Shown here in pieces: positions 1-8,209 of a stretch of 10,013 bases of DNA (the stretch's first letter is position 1; each line of letters begins with the position of its first letter). A program made the translations under genes and the position numbers. Source of the stretch: CAZZKG01 sp964654825. GTDB taxonomy: Bacteria; Gemmatimonadota; CAZMKB01. The notes beneath the pieces are model-generated. The model had not been told where the DNA came from. It saw only the letters and a list, made by a program, of their open reading frames with translations, and did no database searches. The stretch covers positions 1-10,013 of the forward strand of contig CAZZKG010000093.1 in NCBI GenBank assembly GCA_964654825.1, in the 5' to 3' direction.

Positions 1-3000
1 ACCGGTCACAAAGGCATCATCAAATTTTACGATGAGTTCCTTTTCAGTCATGATCCGTTTTGCACTTCTCATTTTGGAGAAAAGGTCCGTTTCCTTGAAT
101 TTCTCAATCGCTTCGACTGTCGTCTCTATGAGTCCCTCGTTCCGTGTCAATACCGGTCCCATTTCTCTCACGCATGCCATCGTGAGAGAGCGTACCATCG
201 TGTCGGGAGAGTGAGCGAGACGTTCGGCAATACGGTGGAGGAGGGTTCCTCGCTCTCTGGCGGAAGGTTCTCCACGTCTTTCGGCTTTAATCGTGACGTA
301 TCCCTGAAGGCCTTCCCTGATTGATAACCGGTATTCTCTGGGGCACTTCAGGTATGTCGCAATACTGGTGACGTTCTCCACGAGAACAGGCGGCTCTGCG
401 GATATTGTGCCGAGCTTTTTGGTGAGTTCCCTGGAGATGGACGAACCAGGAGGCGCACTTTGTAGAATCAGATCCCACCGCTTGTCGAGGTCTTCGATCT
501 TTGGTTCTTCAAAAGGTTTGGGTTCCACTCTGATTGGATCCCACCAGTTGAGTCTGATTTTTCCGGGTGGAACTTTCTCGCTTGCACTTAAGACACAGTC
601 TCTGACTTCTGGAAGATCGACAAGCGAGGGGCACACCTCCCCATCGAGAGCCTCGGTGATGAGTTTGTAAAGCCATGAACCATTATTCTTCGGGACACCC
701 TTTTTGGTTAGCGTCACTGACCCACTCAAGTGCAGTCCGTCTCGAGCTCTCGTCATGGCCACATAGAGAAGCCTGATGCGTTCATAGTCATCCTGGATAC
801 GGTCCTCTTTTTTCGGCCCTATTGCCAGAATCGATGTGCATTTGTCCTCCTCTCCCTCCGATAGTCCCGGTGCCACGAATCCGAATCCATCGCGCCAGTA
901 TATCGGTTCATACATGGGCTTACGGGGTCGTCCGAGATCAGGACAGAATACCACTGGCCACTCGAGCCCCTTGGAACGGTGTATGGTACTGATCGTAACG
1001 ACGTTTTCTTCCTCACCCTGAGTAGGAGCCAACGGTTCCGACTCTGACTCTTCCATGAGCTGTGTGAGATATTCTGCGAATACCTCAGGTGACATTCCAA
1101 CTGTTCCACTTTCAAGTCTGCGCGCGATGTCCACAAACTTGCGGACGTTCGCGATCTGCTGCTTGCCGTCTTTCTGGGCCAGTATCGCCGCTGTGTAGCC
1201 GGTTCGTTTCATGATTTCCTCGAGGAGCTCTGCTACCGACAGACGATGCATGATATGTTGCAGATCCTTCACCGTGCCCATGAAGTTCCCGAGTCTTTCC
1301 CAATCGGAAGATTCGATTTTCGAGAGAGGTCCGTCAGATGGGATATCGGCTACGCACTTTTTCTTCATGTCCCAGCTCTCTACTGATGCCCCATGAAGCA
1401 TGCTCCTTCTTGCAAGCCAGAATAGAGTTTCATCCGAAATCCCACAAAATGGCGAACGCAATACTGCCAGGAGTGCCACCTGGTCTTCGCCGTTCGTCAA
1501 ATAGCGGAGGAAGTTCACAATGTCCCTGCACTCCTGTCTGTCGTAGTAACCCTTCCCTCCCAACGTGTAATATTCGATCCCGTGAGCACGGAGCGCCGAT
1601 TCATAGATGGGCACATCACCCATTGCTCTGAAGAGCAATGCGATATGTTTCCACTTGATCTCAACGTCGACGAGCCCTTCAGAAGTTTGCTCACCTACCA
1701 AAACGTTGTTGTTCAGAAGATCGATGATCTTTTGTGCGATTATCTCAGCTTCACGAAAACGAGTCTCACGCAAGTCAAAAACCGGTTCCGGCTCAAGTGC
1801 TTCAGTACCTTCATCATCTTCCGGTTTGTCATCCTCCGGAACGCCGAAAACGTCAATCGTCACCGGATCTGTAACAGAACCGTGCTCCCTAAAAGGAGTG
1901 AGTGGCGTGTAGTCGGCGCGGTAGAGCTGGGCCAGTGAGTTTTCTTCCTCTTCAGAGATTCCCATTAGTTTCGGATGGGAGAAGAGAGGGTTGTAGACAT
2001 CCTCGATAAGTTCCGGCCGAGACCGGAAGTTCGTGGTAAGGTCGAGGGTGAGACAGTTTTCCTCGTCACCCCGAAACTCATCCCGCGTACGCGTGAAAAC
2101 CGAGACGTCTGCGTAGCGGAAGCGGTAGATGGATTGTTTGACGTCACCAACAATGAAGAGTTTCGCTCCTGCCGGGATCTTCTCGAACCGTTCAGAGCCC
2201 TCGAGTGGTTTCGAACCGGCGATGTACCACAGTAACTCTTTCTGAACGTCGTTGGTGTCCTGGAACTCATCGATCATCAAGTAACGGCAGCGTTTCGCTA
2301 TGATCCTTCTGACTTCTTCGCTCTCTCGGAGGAGATCACGGGTTCTGATGAGAAGGTCGGTGAAATCAAGCCCTGACATTCTTCGTTTCCGCTCTTCATA
2401 GTAATCCGCAGCCTTCAAGAGCTCCTTCGTAAACGCGAAGGAATGCCACGCGGCCGATTCCTCGCTGGTCACGGACCAGATCGCATGTTTTTTAGCGAAG
2501 AGATCACGTGAATTAGTAATCGCGCAGTCCATGTGTTCTCTTAGCTCATCGAGTTCGATGCCGCTCTCGTCCCAGTTGTCCTTTTTCCCAGTCTTGCCCG
2601 GTTTTTTGATCCTTCCGAGTCGGGCGATAATCTCAAGCAGTTTTGTTTCGTGGTCCGTGAAATGGGGAAGCGCAGCTCGAGCACATTCCACTGTCATGGT
2701 GGCCAGCTCGGTAAGCTTGTCGCCCGGTGGAAATAATTTCGAATCGAGTTCCGCGAGATAAGTGATGGCGTTCTGGAATGAATCATTGTGAATGATACCT
2801 GAAACCGACATCCACACGTGTTCCCACCATCGTTTAATGAACTCCTCCCATTGTGGTGGTACATCCTCCAGAGCGAAAGACCACAATTCGCGTTGGTCCA
2901 CCCAACCTCTGATCTCACCCGTCGCCTGAACATAATTCCCGAGTATTGAGAGCGATGACATGAATTCGCTTTCATCGCTGTCCAGGCTCTTGCGGGCCGA

Positions 3001-3450
3001 CTCATGAACCGACCTTGTAAGGAGGAGTGGGGATTCATCTTCTGTCAGCACAGCGAAATGCGGATCGAGGTTGGCCTGGAGTGGGAATTCCCGCAGGATG
3101 GATGCGCAGAGGCTGTGGATGGTGCTCACCGGTGCGTGCTCGAGATCGCGCAGGTGATTGCGCCACAATTCAACATTTTCCTTGACCTCCTCAGTGCGTG
3201 CCTTGATCAGTCTCTTCTTGCATTCCTGGCGCACGCGTGTTTTCATCTCAGCCGCGGCCTTTTCGGTGAAGGTAACAGCAACAACTTCGGAGACCCTAAC
3301 TCCCGGCTGTGAGAGCGAGTTTATATAGCGGTCGACGAGAACCGACGTCTTTCCGGCCCCGGCTCCTGCGGAGAGGAGGACATGCTTGTCGAGGGTCAAT
3401 ATCGACAGGTCCCTGATAAATTGATCGGCGGGAACCTTTTTCAGCGTCAT
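1..3450 (-). CDS. addA: AddA-type ATP-dependent helicase/nuclease subunit A (3' end cut by window edge)
   Basis: UvrD/Rep-type (SF1A) 3'-5' DNA helicase of the AddAB/RecBCD class, which unwinds and degrades double-strand ends for recombination or against foreign linear DNA. I translated 1150 uninterrupted codons from the ATG at 3450 to base 1; no stop is reached, so the C-terminus is missing. Visible motifs: Walker A AGAGAGKT (residues 28-35), TFTEKAAAEM (60-69), Walker B IDEFQD (393-398), GDVKQSIYRFR (~434-444), NFRSRPELI (~471-479), STIHRSKGLEW (821-831) and YVAMTRAR (896-903). Near the edge the nuclease domain begins, with YLKCPREYRL (Cys1036) and RGTLLH (His1072). Its catalytic D and (D/E)xK should lie left of base 1; AddA proteins are usually about 1200-1250 residues. 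The start is supported by GAGGAG (3461-3456) five bases before ATG. ATGA overlap with the addB stop implies translational coupling. Family assignment is firm; I cannot tell whether the nuclease is active. Confidence 0.93.
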   Translation of the reverse strand, partial: MTLKKVPADQFIRDLSILTLDKHVLLSAGAGAGKTSVLVDRYINSLSQPGVRVSEVVAVTFTEKAAAEMKTRVRQECKKRLIKARTEEVKENVELWRNHLRDLEHAPVSTIHSLCASILREFPLQANLDPHFAVLTEDESPLLLTRSVHESARKSLDSDESEFMSSLSILGNYVQATGEIRGWVDQRELWSFALEDVPPQWEEFIKRWWEHVWMSVSGIIHNDSFQNAITYLAELDSKLFPPGDKLTELATMTVECARAALPHFTDHETKLLEIIARLGRIKKPGKTGKKDNWDESGIELDELREHMDCAITNSRDLFAKKHAIWSVTSEESAAWHSFAFTKELLKAADYYEERKRRMSGLDFTDLLIRTRDLLRESEEVRRIIAKRCRYLMIDEFQDTNDVQKELLWYIAGSKPLEGSERFEKIPAGAKLFIVGDVKQSIYRFRYADVSVFTRTRDEFRGDEENCLTLDLTTNFRSRPELIEDVYNPLFSHPKLMGISEEEENSLAQLYRADYTPLTPFREHGSVTDPVTIDVFGVPEDDKPEDDEGTEALEPEPVFDLRETRFREAEIIAQKIIDLLNNNVLVGEQTSEGLVDVEIKWKHIALLFRAMGDVPIYESALRAHGIEYYTLGGKGYYDRQECRDIVNFLRYLTNGEDQVALLAVLRSPFCGISDETLFWLARRSMLHGASVESWDMKKKCVADIPSDGPLSKIESSDWERLGNFMGTVKDLQHIMHRLSVAELLEEIMKRTGYTAAILAQKDGKQQIANVRKFVDIARRLESGTVGMSPEVFAEYLTQLMEESESEPLAPTQGEEENVVTISTIHRSKGLEWPVVFCPDLGRPRKPMYEPIYWRDGFGFVAPGLSEGEEDKCTSILAIGPKKEDRIQDDYERIRLLYVAMTRARDGLHLSGSVTLTKKGVPKNNGSWLYKLITEALDGEVCPSLVDLPEVRDCVLSASEKVPPGKIRLNWWDPIRVEPKPFEEPKIEDLDKRWDLILQSAPPGSSISRELTKKLGTISAEPPVLVENVTSIATYLKCPREYRLSIREGLQGYVTIKAERRGEPSARERGTLLHRIAERLAHSPDTMVRSLTMACVREMGPVLTRNEGLIETTVEAIEKFKETDLFSKMRSAKRIMTEKELIVKFDDAFVTG

Positions 3451-6400
3451 CTTTTCTCCTCGTCTGCTGTCCACTTCAGCCGGAGAAGATCCTGTTCTCG
3501 CCTGCACACCGTTTTGTAATCGCACCAACGGCATGCATCCCACCATGCCGGCACGAACCATCCATTTCTCATACGCCGGATCCTTTGACCAATGAAGGCG
3601 GTGAGTCGTCTCTCGAGCGTTACCATATCATCTCTTTTATCGATTTTTGTTTTTTTGTCGATCCCGACGGGACGCTTACGTATGAGGTAATATGCCAAGA
3701 GTGCGGCTCTCCGACCTTTCATGTCAGGGTGGGATCTGAGAGCCAGAGAGTAGATAGGAAGCTGGAGCACTCTTCCGAATCTGATGTCACTTTTGTCCGG
3801 AGCACTTCCCGTTTTATAGTCAAAGACCGCGTAGCCGTCAGGACCAACATGATCGGCTCGGTCTATCCTGCCTGCCAGAAGAACTTCCTCGCCTTCTAAC
3901 GGTACCGTGAACTGTGCTGCAGTCTCAGGACCGAACTTTTCTTCGAAGAGGAGGGGTTGATGGCCGTGTTTTATGAGATCATTTTCTCGATCAAGCCAGA
4001 TTAGAAGGTCCTTCCTGCACCTCTGTCTCTCGGTATTCCAGATACCCCGGTGGCTTGATAGGCCGAGAGCTTCGTTCCGGTCAAAGATCTCATCGATCGT
4101 CCGCAGTAGCTCATCCGGCAATGATGTTTGCTTCTTGTCGATATATGGTGGCGTATGGTCTGTGTAGAACTGTTTGAGCACATCGTGATAGAGTTTGCCC
4201 CGGATCAGGTTACTCATCTCATATGTGGGTTCGTCGAGCGGCTTCACTTTCAGGAGGTACTTACAAAAATATGTGAATGGGCATTTGCCATACGTTTCGA
4301 ATTGGCTTGCGCTGTAGATTCTCTCCGGATGGAAAAACGTACCGAGTTCTTCTTTCACGGTGGTATCAGAAAGGAATCCGTCGAAAACCGACGGCATTGT
4401 TCGTAACCGGACACGCTCTACTCTGCCACCATGGAAAGCATTTTTTACCACGTCTTTCCAGAGCAATCCCGGGGATGAAGATGTCCCGCTGTGAAGAAGC
4501 CACATCATCGTCCTGAGAGTATTGTCTTCCTGGTTACCACTCCACACTTCAGTGAAAACCGATTCGAGCGCTTCGAGCGGGTGAAAAGTTTGGTTGACTG
4601 CAGGAACGAGCTCGCTCAGAGTTACATTTCTCATTCTTAGCTTTTCTGTGAATGCCTCGGTCACTTCTTCGTAGAAGTGGGATACGACAGTCTCTCGTCC
4701 TTGAGCGTCCTCGGAGGGGAATACGAGATAGATCCTTTCGTCACCGCGGGCCAGCGCATCATGGAAGAGTCGTGCCTCGGAGAGCTGTTTTCGATGGCGA
4801 GTGAGAAGATGCAGGCCGTGTTCTGCCAGCATCTTTCTTGCGTCGTCCCGGAAAAAGAGTGCCTCCCGGTGCACAGTGGGGAAATTTCGTTCTGAGAGAC
4901 CCATGATGAACGCGATACGGAAGTGGAGCTGGCGCGCTTCCATGACATCCATGACATGTATCCCACCGGTGTCCCCGGCTGACTGGTTCCACGTGGTCCC
5001 TTTCACAAGACTGACTAATTCTCTGGCAAAAGTCTCCAGTGAGATCATCGAAACTCCCAGCTCTTCACTGGAAGCTTTTATGTTATTCAGAAGACGCATG
5101 AACATGATGTAGCCACGGACGTCCCTTGCAGCTGCACGAGGATATGTTTTACTCAATAGGTGACGTCCCATCCCGAACTGGTCCAGGAGTTTTTGATATT
5201 GTTCAGCAAACTCTTCGCGTGTTGCTTCTTGAGGTATTGCATCGTAGCACTCAAAAATACTCTCCATATACCTGTGTGCATCCTTCACTTCTTCAGGCTT
5301 GAACTGTGTGGGTAATGCATCTTCAAGTTCTTTGATTTCTTCCTCGTTGAGCTCCTCCTCTTCCAATTTGCTCAGGAGTTCAAGCTGTTTGGAGAGGCTG
5401 TGTAGATGATCGAGCCACTGGTCTTTTCCACCAACAATGGAAGCAGCCCGTGAAATAATATCCAGTCGATCAACGGAGCGTAGCTCAGATGCTTCCGGAA
5501 TACGATTGTCGACGTAACCTGACCGGAGCACCGTTAAAACGTCGGTCCTTGGAAATTCATCAATTGTGAGCTGAAGTATGGCGAGAGATGCATTAACAGA
5601 AGGACAGTGATCGAGTGTTCCATGATTACAGTGATAGGGTAACCCGAATCGCTCAAAAGTATCTGACACGGCTTTAGCGTTATTAACGCTGCGATATATT
5701 ACAGTGATGTCAGAGGGTTTGATATCTTCACCAACGATAAGCCTCTTACACTCGCGAGCGACTTCCTCTGTCATGTGCGCGATACCGGGCGCCTTGATCA
5801 CCTGGATGTGCTCGCCCGGGCTCGTCATCTTCTCTTTCTCGAGAGTGAAAAGCTGTGTCAGTGCGTGTCGGATGGGTGCTGCGAGAGGATCAGGGAGGAT
5901 TTTCGTTTGAGTTGCCGTGGGATCTTTGCAGTGTTTTTTGTTCTGTTGGTGTTGTTCATTATCGTTTCTTCCAGAGGATCCCAGTTTTATTATCTCCGCA
6001 TCGGGGAAACTCTCCTTCAACGCTTCAAGTTCCTTTCCCCAGAGGTCACCTATCCACTCCGCCCCGATGGGACCTTCCGGCAGTGTTATGAACATGGCTT
6101 CGGATATTTTTGAAAGCTCTGAGATCAGTTCCAATTGTATCGGTGTGAAGTCGCTAAAACCGTCAATGATCGTGAACTTGAGGTGAGCGAGAGGCCCAGG
6201 TTTTGAGTTCCTGATATGTTCAACCGCCCACCAGAACACACCCTCATTGTCATAGAACCCCTTCTCCTTGAGAATGATCTGATACGTGGAATAGATCTGG
6301 AGGATCTCTTTGGTACGTTGATCAATGATACCTGCGTCATGGAATATCTCTGGAGCCTCTGTCTCGTCGAGTCCCGCTCGTTTGAATTCTCCGATGATGT

Positions 6401-6779
6401 TGGTTACGGCCTCGATGAAGCCGGGTAACTTGAGCGCTCTTGATAGAGAAGGACTACTCAGATCGTTCGCCGTTCGTTGCACCGCTTCATACATGATGAG
6501 TTTGTCGAGCGGCGAGGAGATCCTCGTGAAGTATGAATCGCTCTCTATGAGGATATGCTCCGCAAGCTGCGGAAAGGTCGTGATGAGTGATGTGATAGCC
6601 GATCCATTCAACTGCTCACAAATGGAAACACGTTCACGGCGCACGCTATCTGCTGTTGGGAGAAGATAGAGAGTCGCGTCGGGGCCGTGGGTCTTGACCA
6701 AGTCGAGATAGATCTGTCGGACTTTAGCAGTTTTGCCAGATCTTGGAGGGCCATAGAGAAATTTGATTTCAGAGAGCAT
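3447..6779 (-). CDS. addB: AddB-type ATP-dependent nuclease subunit B with Fe-S PD-(D/E)xK domain
   Basis: Partner of AddA in a helicase-nuclease that processes DNA ends. Numbered from the ATG at 6779 (1110 aa): intact Walker A GPPRSGKT (10-17); degenerate SF1-like core; a polar Gln/Asn/Lys/Thr-rich linker (~269-298); an acidic helical stretch (472-487); the conserved AddB block around EARQLHF and FIMGLSERNFP (614-634). The C-terminal nuclease has His865 (RGKLYHDVL), Asp973 (GRIDRAD) and Asp987-Tyr-Lys989 (FDYKTG). Four cysteines, C833, C1083, C1086 and C1092, give the C...CX2CX5C Fe-S staple of AddB. All key residues are present, so an active nuclease is expected. An in-frame GTG at 6803 would add eight residues. 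I prefer ATG because it puts Walker A at residue 10, as is usual for the family; neither start has a well-spaced ribosome site. The stop overlaps the addA start as ATGA. Length fits the family (about 1100-1170 aa). Confidence 0.93.
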   Translation of the reverse strand: MLSEIKFLYGPPRSGKTAKVRQIYLDLVKTHGPDATLYLLPTADSVRRERVSICEQLNGSAITSLITTFPQLAEHILIESDSYFTRISSPLDKLIMYEAVQRTANDLSSPSLSRALKLPGFIEAVTNIIGEFKRAGLDETEAPEIFHDAGIIDQRTKEILQIYSTYQIILKEKGFYDNEGVFWWAVEHIRNSKPGPLAHLKFTIIDGFSDFTPIQLELISELSKISEAMFITLPEGPIGAEWIGDLWGKELEALKESFPDAEIIKLGSSGRNDNEQHQQNKKHCKDPTATQTKILPDPLAAPIRHALTQLFTLEKEKMTSPGEHIQVIKAPGIAHMTEEVARECKRLIVGEDIKPSDITVIYRSVNNAKAVSDTFERFGLPYHCNHGTLDHCPSVNASLAILQLTIDEFPRTDVLTVLRSGYVDNRIPEASELRSVDRLDIISRAASIVGGKDQWLDHLHSLSKQLELLSKLEEEELNEEEIKELEDALPTQFKPEEVKDAHRYMESIFECYDAIPQEATREEFAEQYQKLLDQFGMGRHLLSKTYPRAAARDVRGYIMFMRLLNNIKASSEELGVSMISLETFARELVSLVKGTTWNQSAGDTGGIHVMDVMEARQLHFRIAFIMGLSERNFPTVHREALFFRDDARKMLAEHGLHLLTRHRKQLSEARLFHDALARGDERIYLVFPSEDAQGRETVVSHFYEEVTEAFTEKLRMRNVTLSELVPAVNQTFHPLEALESVFTEVWSGNQEDNTLRTMMWLLHSGTSSSPGLLWKDVVKNAFHGGRVERVRLRTMPSVFDGFLSDTTVKEELGTFFHPERIYSASQFETYGKCPFTYFCKYLLKVKPLDEPTYEMSNLIRGKLYHDVLKQFYTDHTPPYIDKKQTSLPDELLRTIDEIFDRNEALGLSSHRGIWNTERQRCRKDLLIWLDRENDLIKHGHQPLLFEEKFGPETAAQFTVPLEGEEVLLAGRIDRADHVGPDGYAVFDYKTGSAPDKSDIRFGRVLQLPIYSLALRSHPDMKGRRAALLAYYLIRKRPVGIDKKTKIDKRDDMVTLERRLTAFIGQRIRRMRNGWFVPAWWDACRWCDYKTVCRREQDLLRLKWTADEEKR

Positions 6780-6948
6780 ACAATCGCATCCAACGGTGAT
6801 CACTGATTATCATTTGATCTTCACTTCCCTTAAGAGAATGAGAATATCTCACCTACGCCGGATTGTCAATATCTTATGTGGTTGACGCCTCAAAATGATA
6901 ATAATCAGAAATTATAACCTAGGCCATGTTGTTATCAGCGAGGAACAA
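6780..6948. promoter_or_regulatory. Intergenic promoter region of the addBA operon
   Basis: The gap between the Fic gene and addB should hold the addBA promoter unless addBA is read from the mystery A/B transcript. I see no strong terminator after the Fic gene. Minus-strand TATA-like candidates are GGTTATAATTT (near 6911-6921) and CATAAGATATT (near 6870-6880). Two symmetries stand out: a TGAGA-ATA-TCTCA dyad at 6839-6851, and an imperfect inverted pair TGATTATCATTT (6804-6815) with AAATGATAATAATCA (6893-6907). No single promoter can be fixed by eye. Confidence 0.4.
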
Positions 6949-7536
6949 TCAGGAACGGGCAAATACGAGAAGCGGTCCATAGTCGAGTTCGTCTGCAGCT
7001 CTGAGCGCTCTGACGTATCGTTCCCGGCTGTCGCTCTTACCGGTCAGGTTTGCTCCTCCCCAGGAGAATCGATGTCCTCCCAGAACCTCCTCGATGAGGA
7101 TGTCCGCCATCAGTCTCCCGTGCCTGCCGTTACCATTTGGGAAAGGATGGATCAAAACGAGCCTGTGATGGAAACGGACCGCAGTTTCATCGGGTGAGAA
7201 GGTTTTATTCTCCAACCACACCCGGACATCACCACAGAGATTACTCAGATCTTCAGGGACCCGCCACCACGGGCTTCCGATGTTCTTGTCGCTCTGCCGG
7301 AATTCGCCGGCCCATTTCCACACATTGCCAAACATTCTCCGGTGGAGCGTCTTCATGAACTTATGGGTGAGGATATCATTCGGCTTCCTCTTCTCGAGCC
7401 ACATGATTGCTTCGCTAATGTTGTCCTGCTCCCACCGGTCGAGTTCGCCTCGTGTGGTGATATGCGTTAAAAGGAGTCCTTCGGCCTCGTCTGGATCGAG
7501 CGGAGTAGCTCCGTCCGGATAGTTAAGATCGATCAT
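6949..7536 (-). CDS. Mobile mystery protein B, Fic-domain protein (putative AMP-transferase toxin)
   Basis: A 195-residue Fic protein of the 'mobile mystery protein B' type. Fic enzymes usually transfer AMP from ATP to a hydroxyl side chain of a target protein. The catalytic loop HPFPNGNGRHGR (residues 130-141) has the full HPFx(D/N)GNGRxxR signature, including the catalytic His130 and phosphate-binding Arg138 and Arg141, so activity is expected. Other typical parts are the N-terminal YPDGATPLDPDEAEGL (6-21), MFGNVWKWAGEFR (68-80) and the ERYVRALRAAD end. I find no (S/T)xxxE(G/N) inhibitory motif inside this protein; a match occurs instead in the upstream partner. The start ATG (7536) overlaps that partner's stop as ATGA; GAGGT abuts it directly, so translation probably depends on coupling. 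The target protein is unknown. The alternative is a Fic enzyme with a non-toxic signalling role. Confidence 0.95.
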   Translation of the reverse strand: MIDLNYPDGATPLDPDEAEGLLLTHITTRGELDRWEQDNISEAIMWLEKRKPNDILTHKFMKTLHRRMFGNVWKWAGEFRQSDKNIGSPWWRVPEDLSNLCGDVRVWLENKTFSPDETAVRFHHRLVLIHPFPNGNGRHGRLMADILIEEVLGGHRFSWGGANLTGKSDSRERYVRALRAADELDYGPLLVFARS

Positions 7537-8000
7537 ACCTCATCCCAGAGCGATTTTAGGTTTTTCGAAATGAAGCGCTCGGTCTCTGTTCTCAACACAG
7601 CTCGTTTTTCTTTTTCGCTCAACTCCTGCCCTTCGAGGCTCATCGTCTGTGACAACCTTGCCAGTTTTTCCCGGGCTGCGGCCTCGGCTTTCTGTCGCAC
7701 GATATCCTCGAGCGAGGTGTTCGGTACGAACCCGTAGACGAAGACGCAGTCGAGTGCTTCTGCGACTCTTCTCATGGTCTTGATCGTCAGGTTCCCTTCC
7801 ACCTCGTCCTGCTCGATGCGGTAGATCCGTGCCGCACTGAGCTTCAGGCGATTTCCGAGCTGCTCTCCGGTCATCCCCAGTGCGTCACGGATAGCCCTTA
7901 TCCATCCATTCGGGGGAGGGGGAGTCGAGCGAAGTGGTGTGAACCGCTTGAGGGATCGATCCACCTGTTCCCGTATCAGTTTTCTCTTTTCTGCTTTCAT
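7533..8000 (-). CDS. Mobile mystery protein A, XRE-type helix-turn-helix regulator/putative antitoxin
   Basis: A 155-residue protein of the 'mobile mystery protein A' family, which is found paired with the Fic protein B. A helix-turn-helix of the XRE type spans about residues 35-68 (IRDALGMTGEQLGNRL then LSAARIYRIEQDE), followed by the family segment EALDCVFVYGFVPNTSLEDIV (81-101) and a charged helical C-terminus ending LWDEV. Within that C-terminus, TMSLEG (119-124) fits the (S/T)xxxE(G/N) pattern of Fic inhibitory helices. I therefore infer both promoter binding and direct inhibition of protein B. The reading frame is open for 16 more codons (to 8048), but ATG at 8000 is chosen because GGAGGT (8011-8006) precedes it by five bases and the N-terminus MKAEKRKLIREQ fits the family. 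Family identity is secure; the antitoxin role is inference. Confidence 0.94.
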   Translation of the reverse strand: MKAEKRKLIREQVDRSLKRFTPLRSTPPPPNGWIRAIRDALGMTGEQLGNRLKLSAARIYRIEQDEVEGNLTIKTMRRVAEALDCVFVYGFVPNTSLEDIVRQKAEAAAREKLARLSQTMSLEGQELSEKEKRAVLRTETERFISKNLKSLWDEV

Positions 8001-8005
8001 CGGTA

Positions 8006-8011
8006 ACCTCC
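8006..8011 (-). promoter_or_regulatory. Shine-Dalgarno site of mobile mystery protein A
   Basis: Minus-strand GGAGGT lies five bases before the ATG at 8000. It decides the start against two upstream in-frame ATGs, at 8048 and 8033. Confidence 0.8.
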
Positions 8012-8089
8012 ACTTGAGGCAGTGTATTCTCATGATGTCACCGGGCAATCACATGATCGCCAGTCATGATTATTCTCAATAGCGTTGCC

Positions 8090-8143
8090 TGAGCGATTGT
8101 TTCTTTGCCCTCATTGCGCATGAGGAGCAATTCCGATCGCTCA
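8090..8143 (-). promoter_or_regulatory. Nested stem-loop upstream of mystery A/B
   Basis: Outer arms TGAGCGAT (8090-8097) and ATCGCTCA (8136-8143) are exact complements. Inside them, TTGCCCTCAT (8105-8114) pairs with ATGAGGAGCAA (8120-8130) as ten pairs with one bulged base (8126), closing the five-base loop TGCGC. The two stems are separated by an internal loop of seven and five bases. It lies 90 bases before the mystery A start and would be in its 5' leader if transcription starts in the A+T-rich array. It could be an RNA structure, a DNA operator, or the trace of an excised element. Confidence 0.5.
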
Positions 8144-8209
8144 TTTGCAGCATCGCATGTTTTTCGCTAAGAGGTCTCCTAAGGGATGTCTCAAGGCATT
8201 GCTTATTAT

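Noticed and set aside
1582..1938. A 118-codon plus-strand ORF opposite addA
   Set aside because: The minus-strand frame here is continuous helicase sequence joining motifs IV and V of AddA, so the plus-strand ORF is a shadow.
3644..3656. Runs of T5 and T7 (A7/A5 on the coding strand of addB) as a possible programmed frameshift site
   Set aside because: The reading frame divides the run as GAC AAA AAA ACA, not as the A AAA AAC arrangement needed for -1 slippage. The zero frame continues through an intact Fe-S nuclease C-terminus.
7533..8048. Longer version of mystery A starting at 8048
   Set aside because: The extra 16 residues are not family-like, and the ATG at 8000 has an ideal GGAGGT ribosome site.
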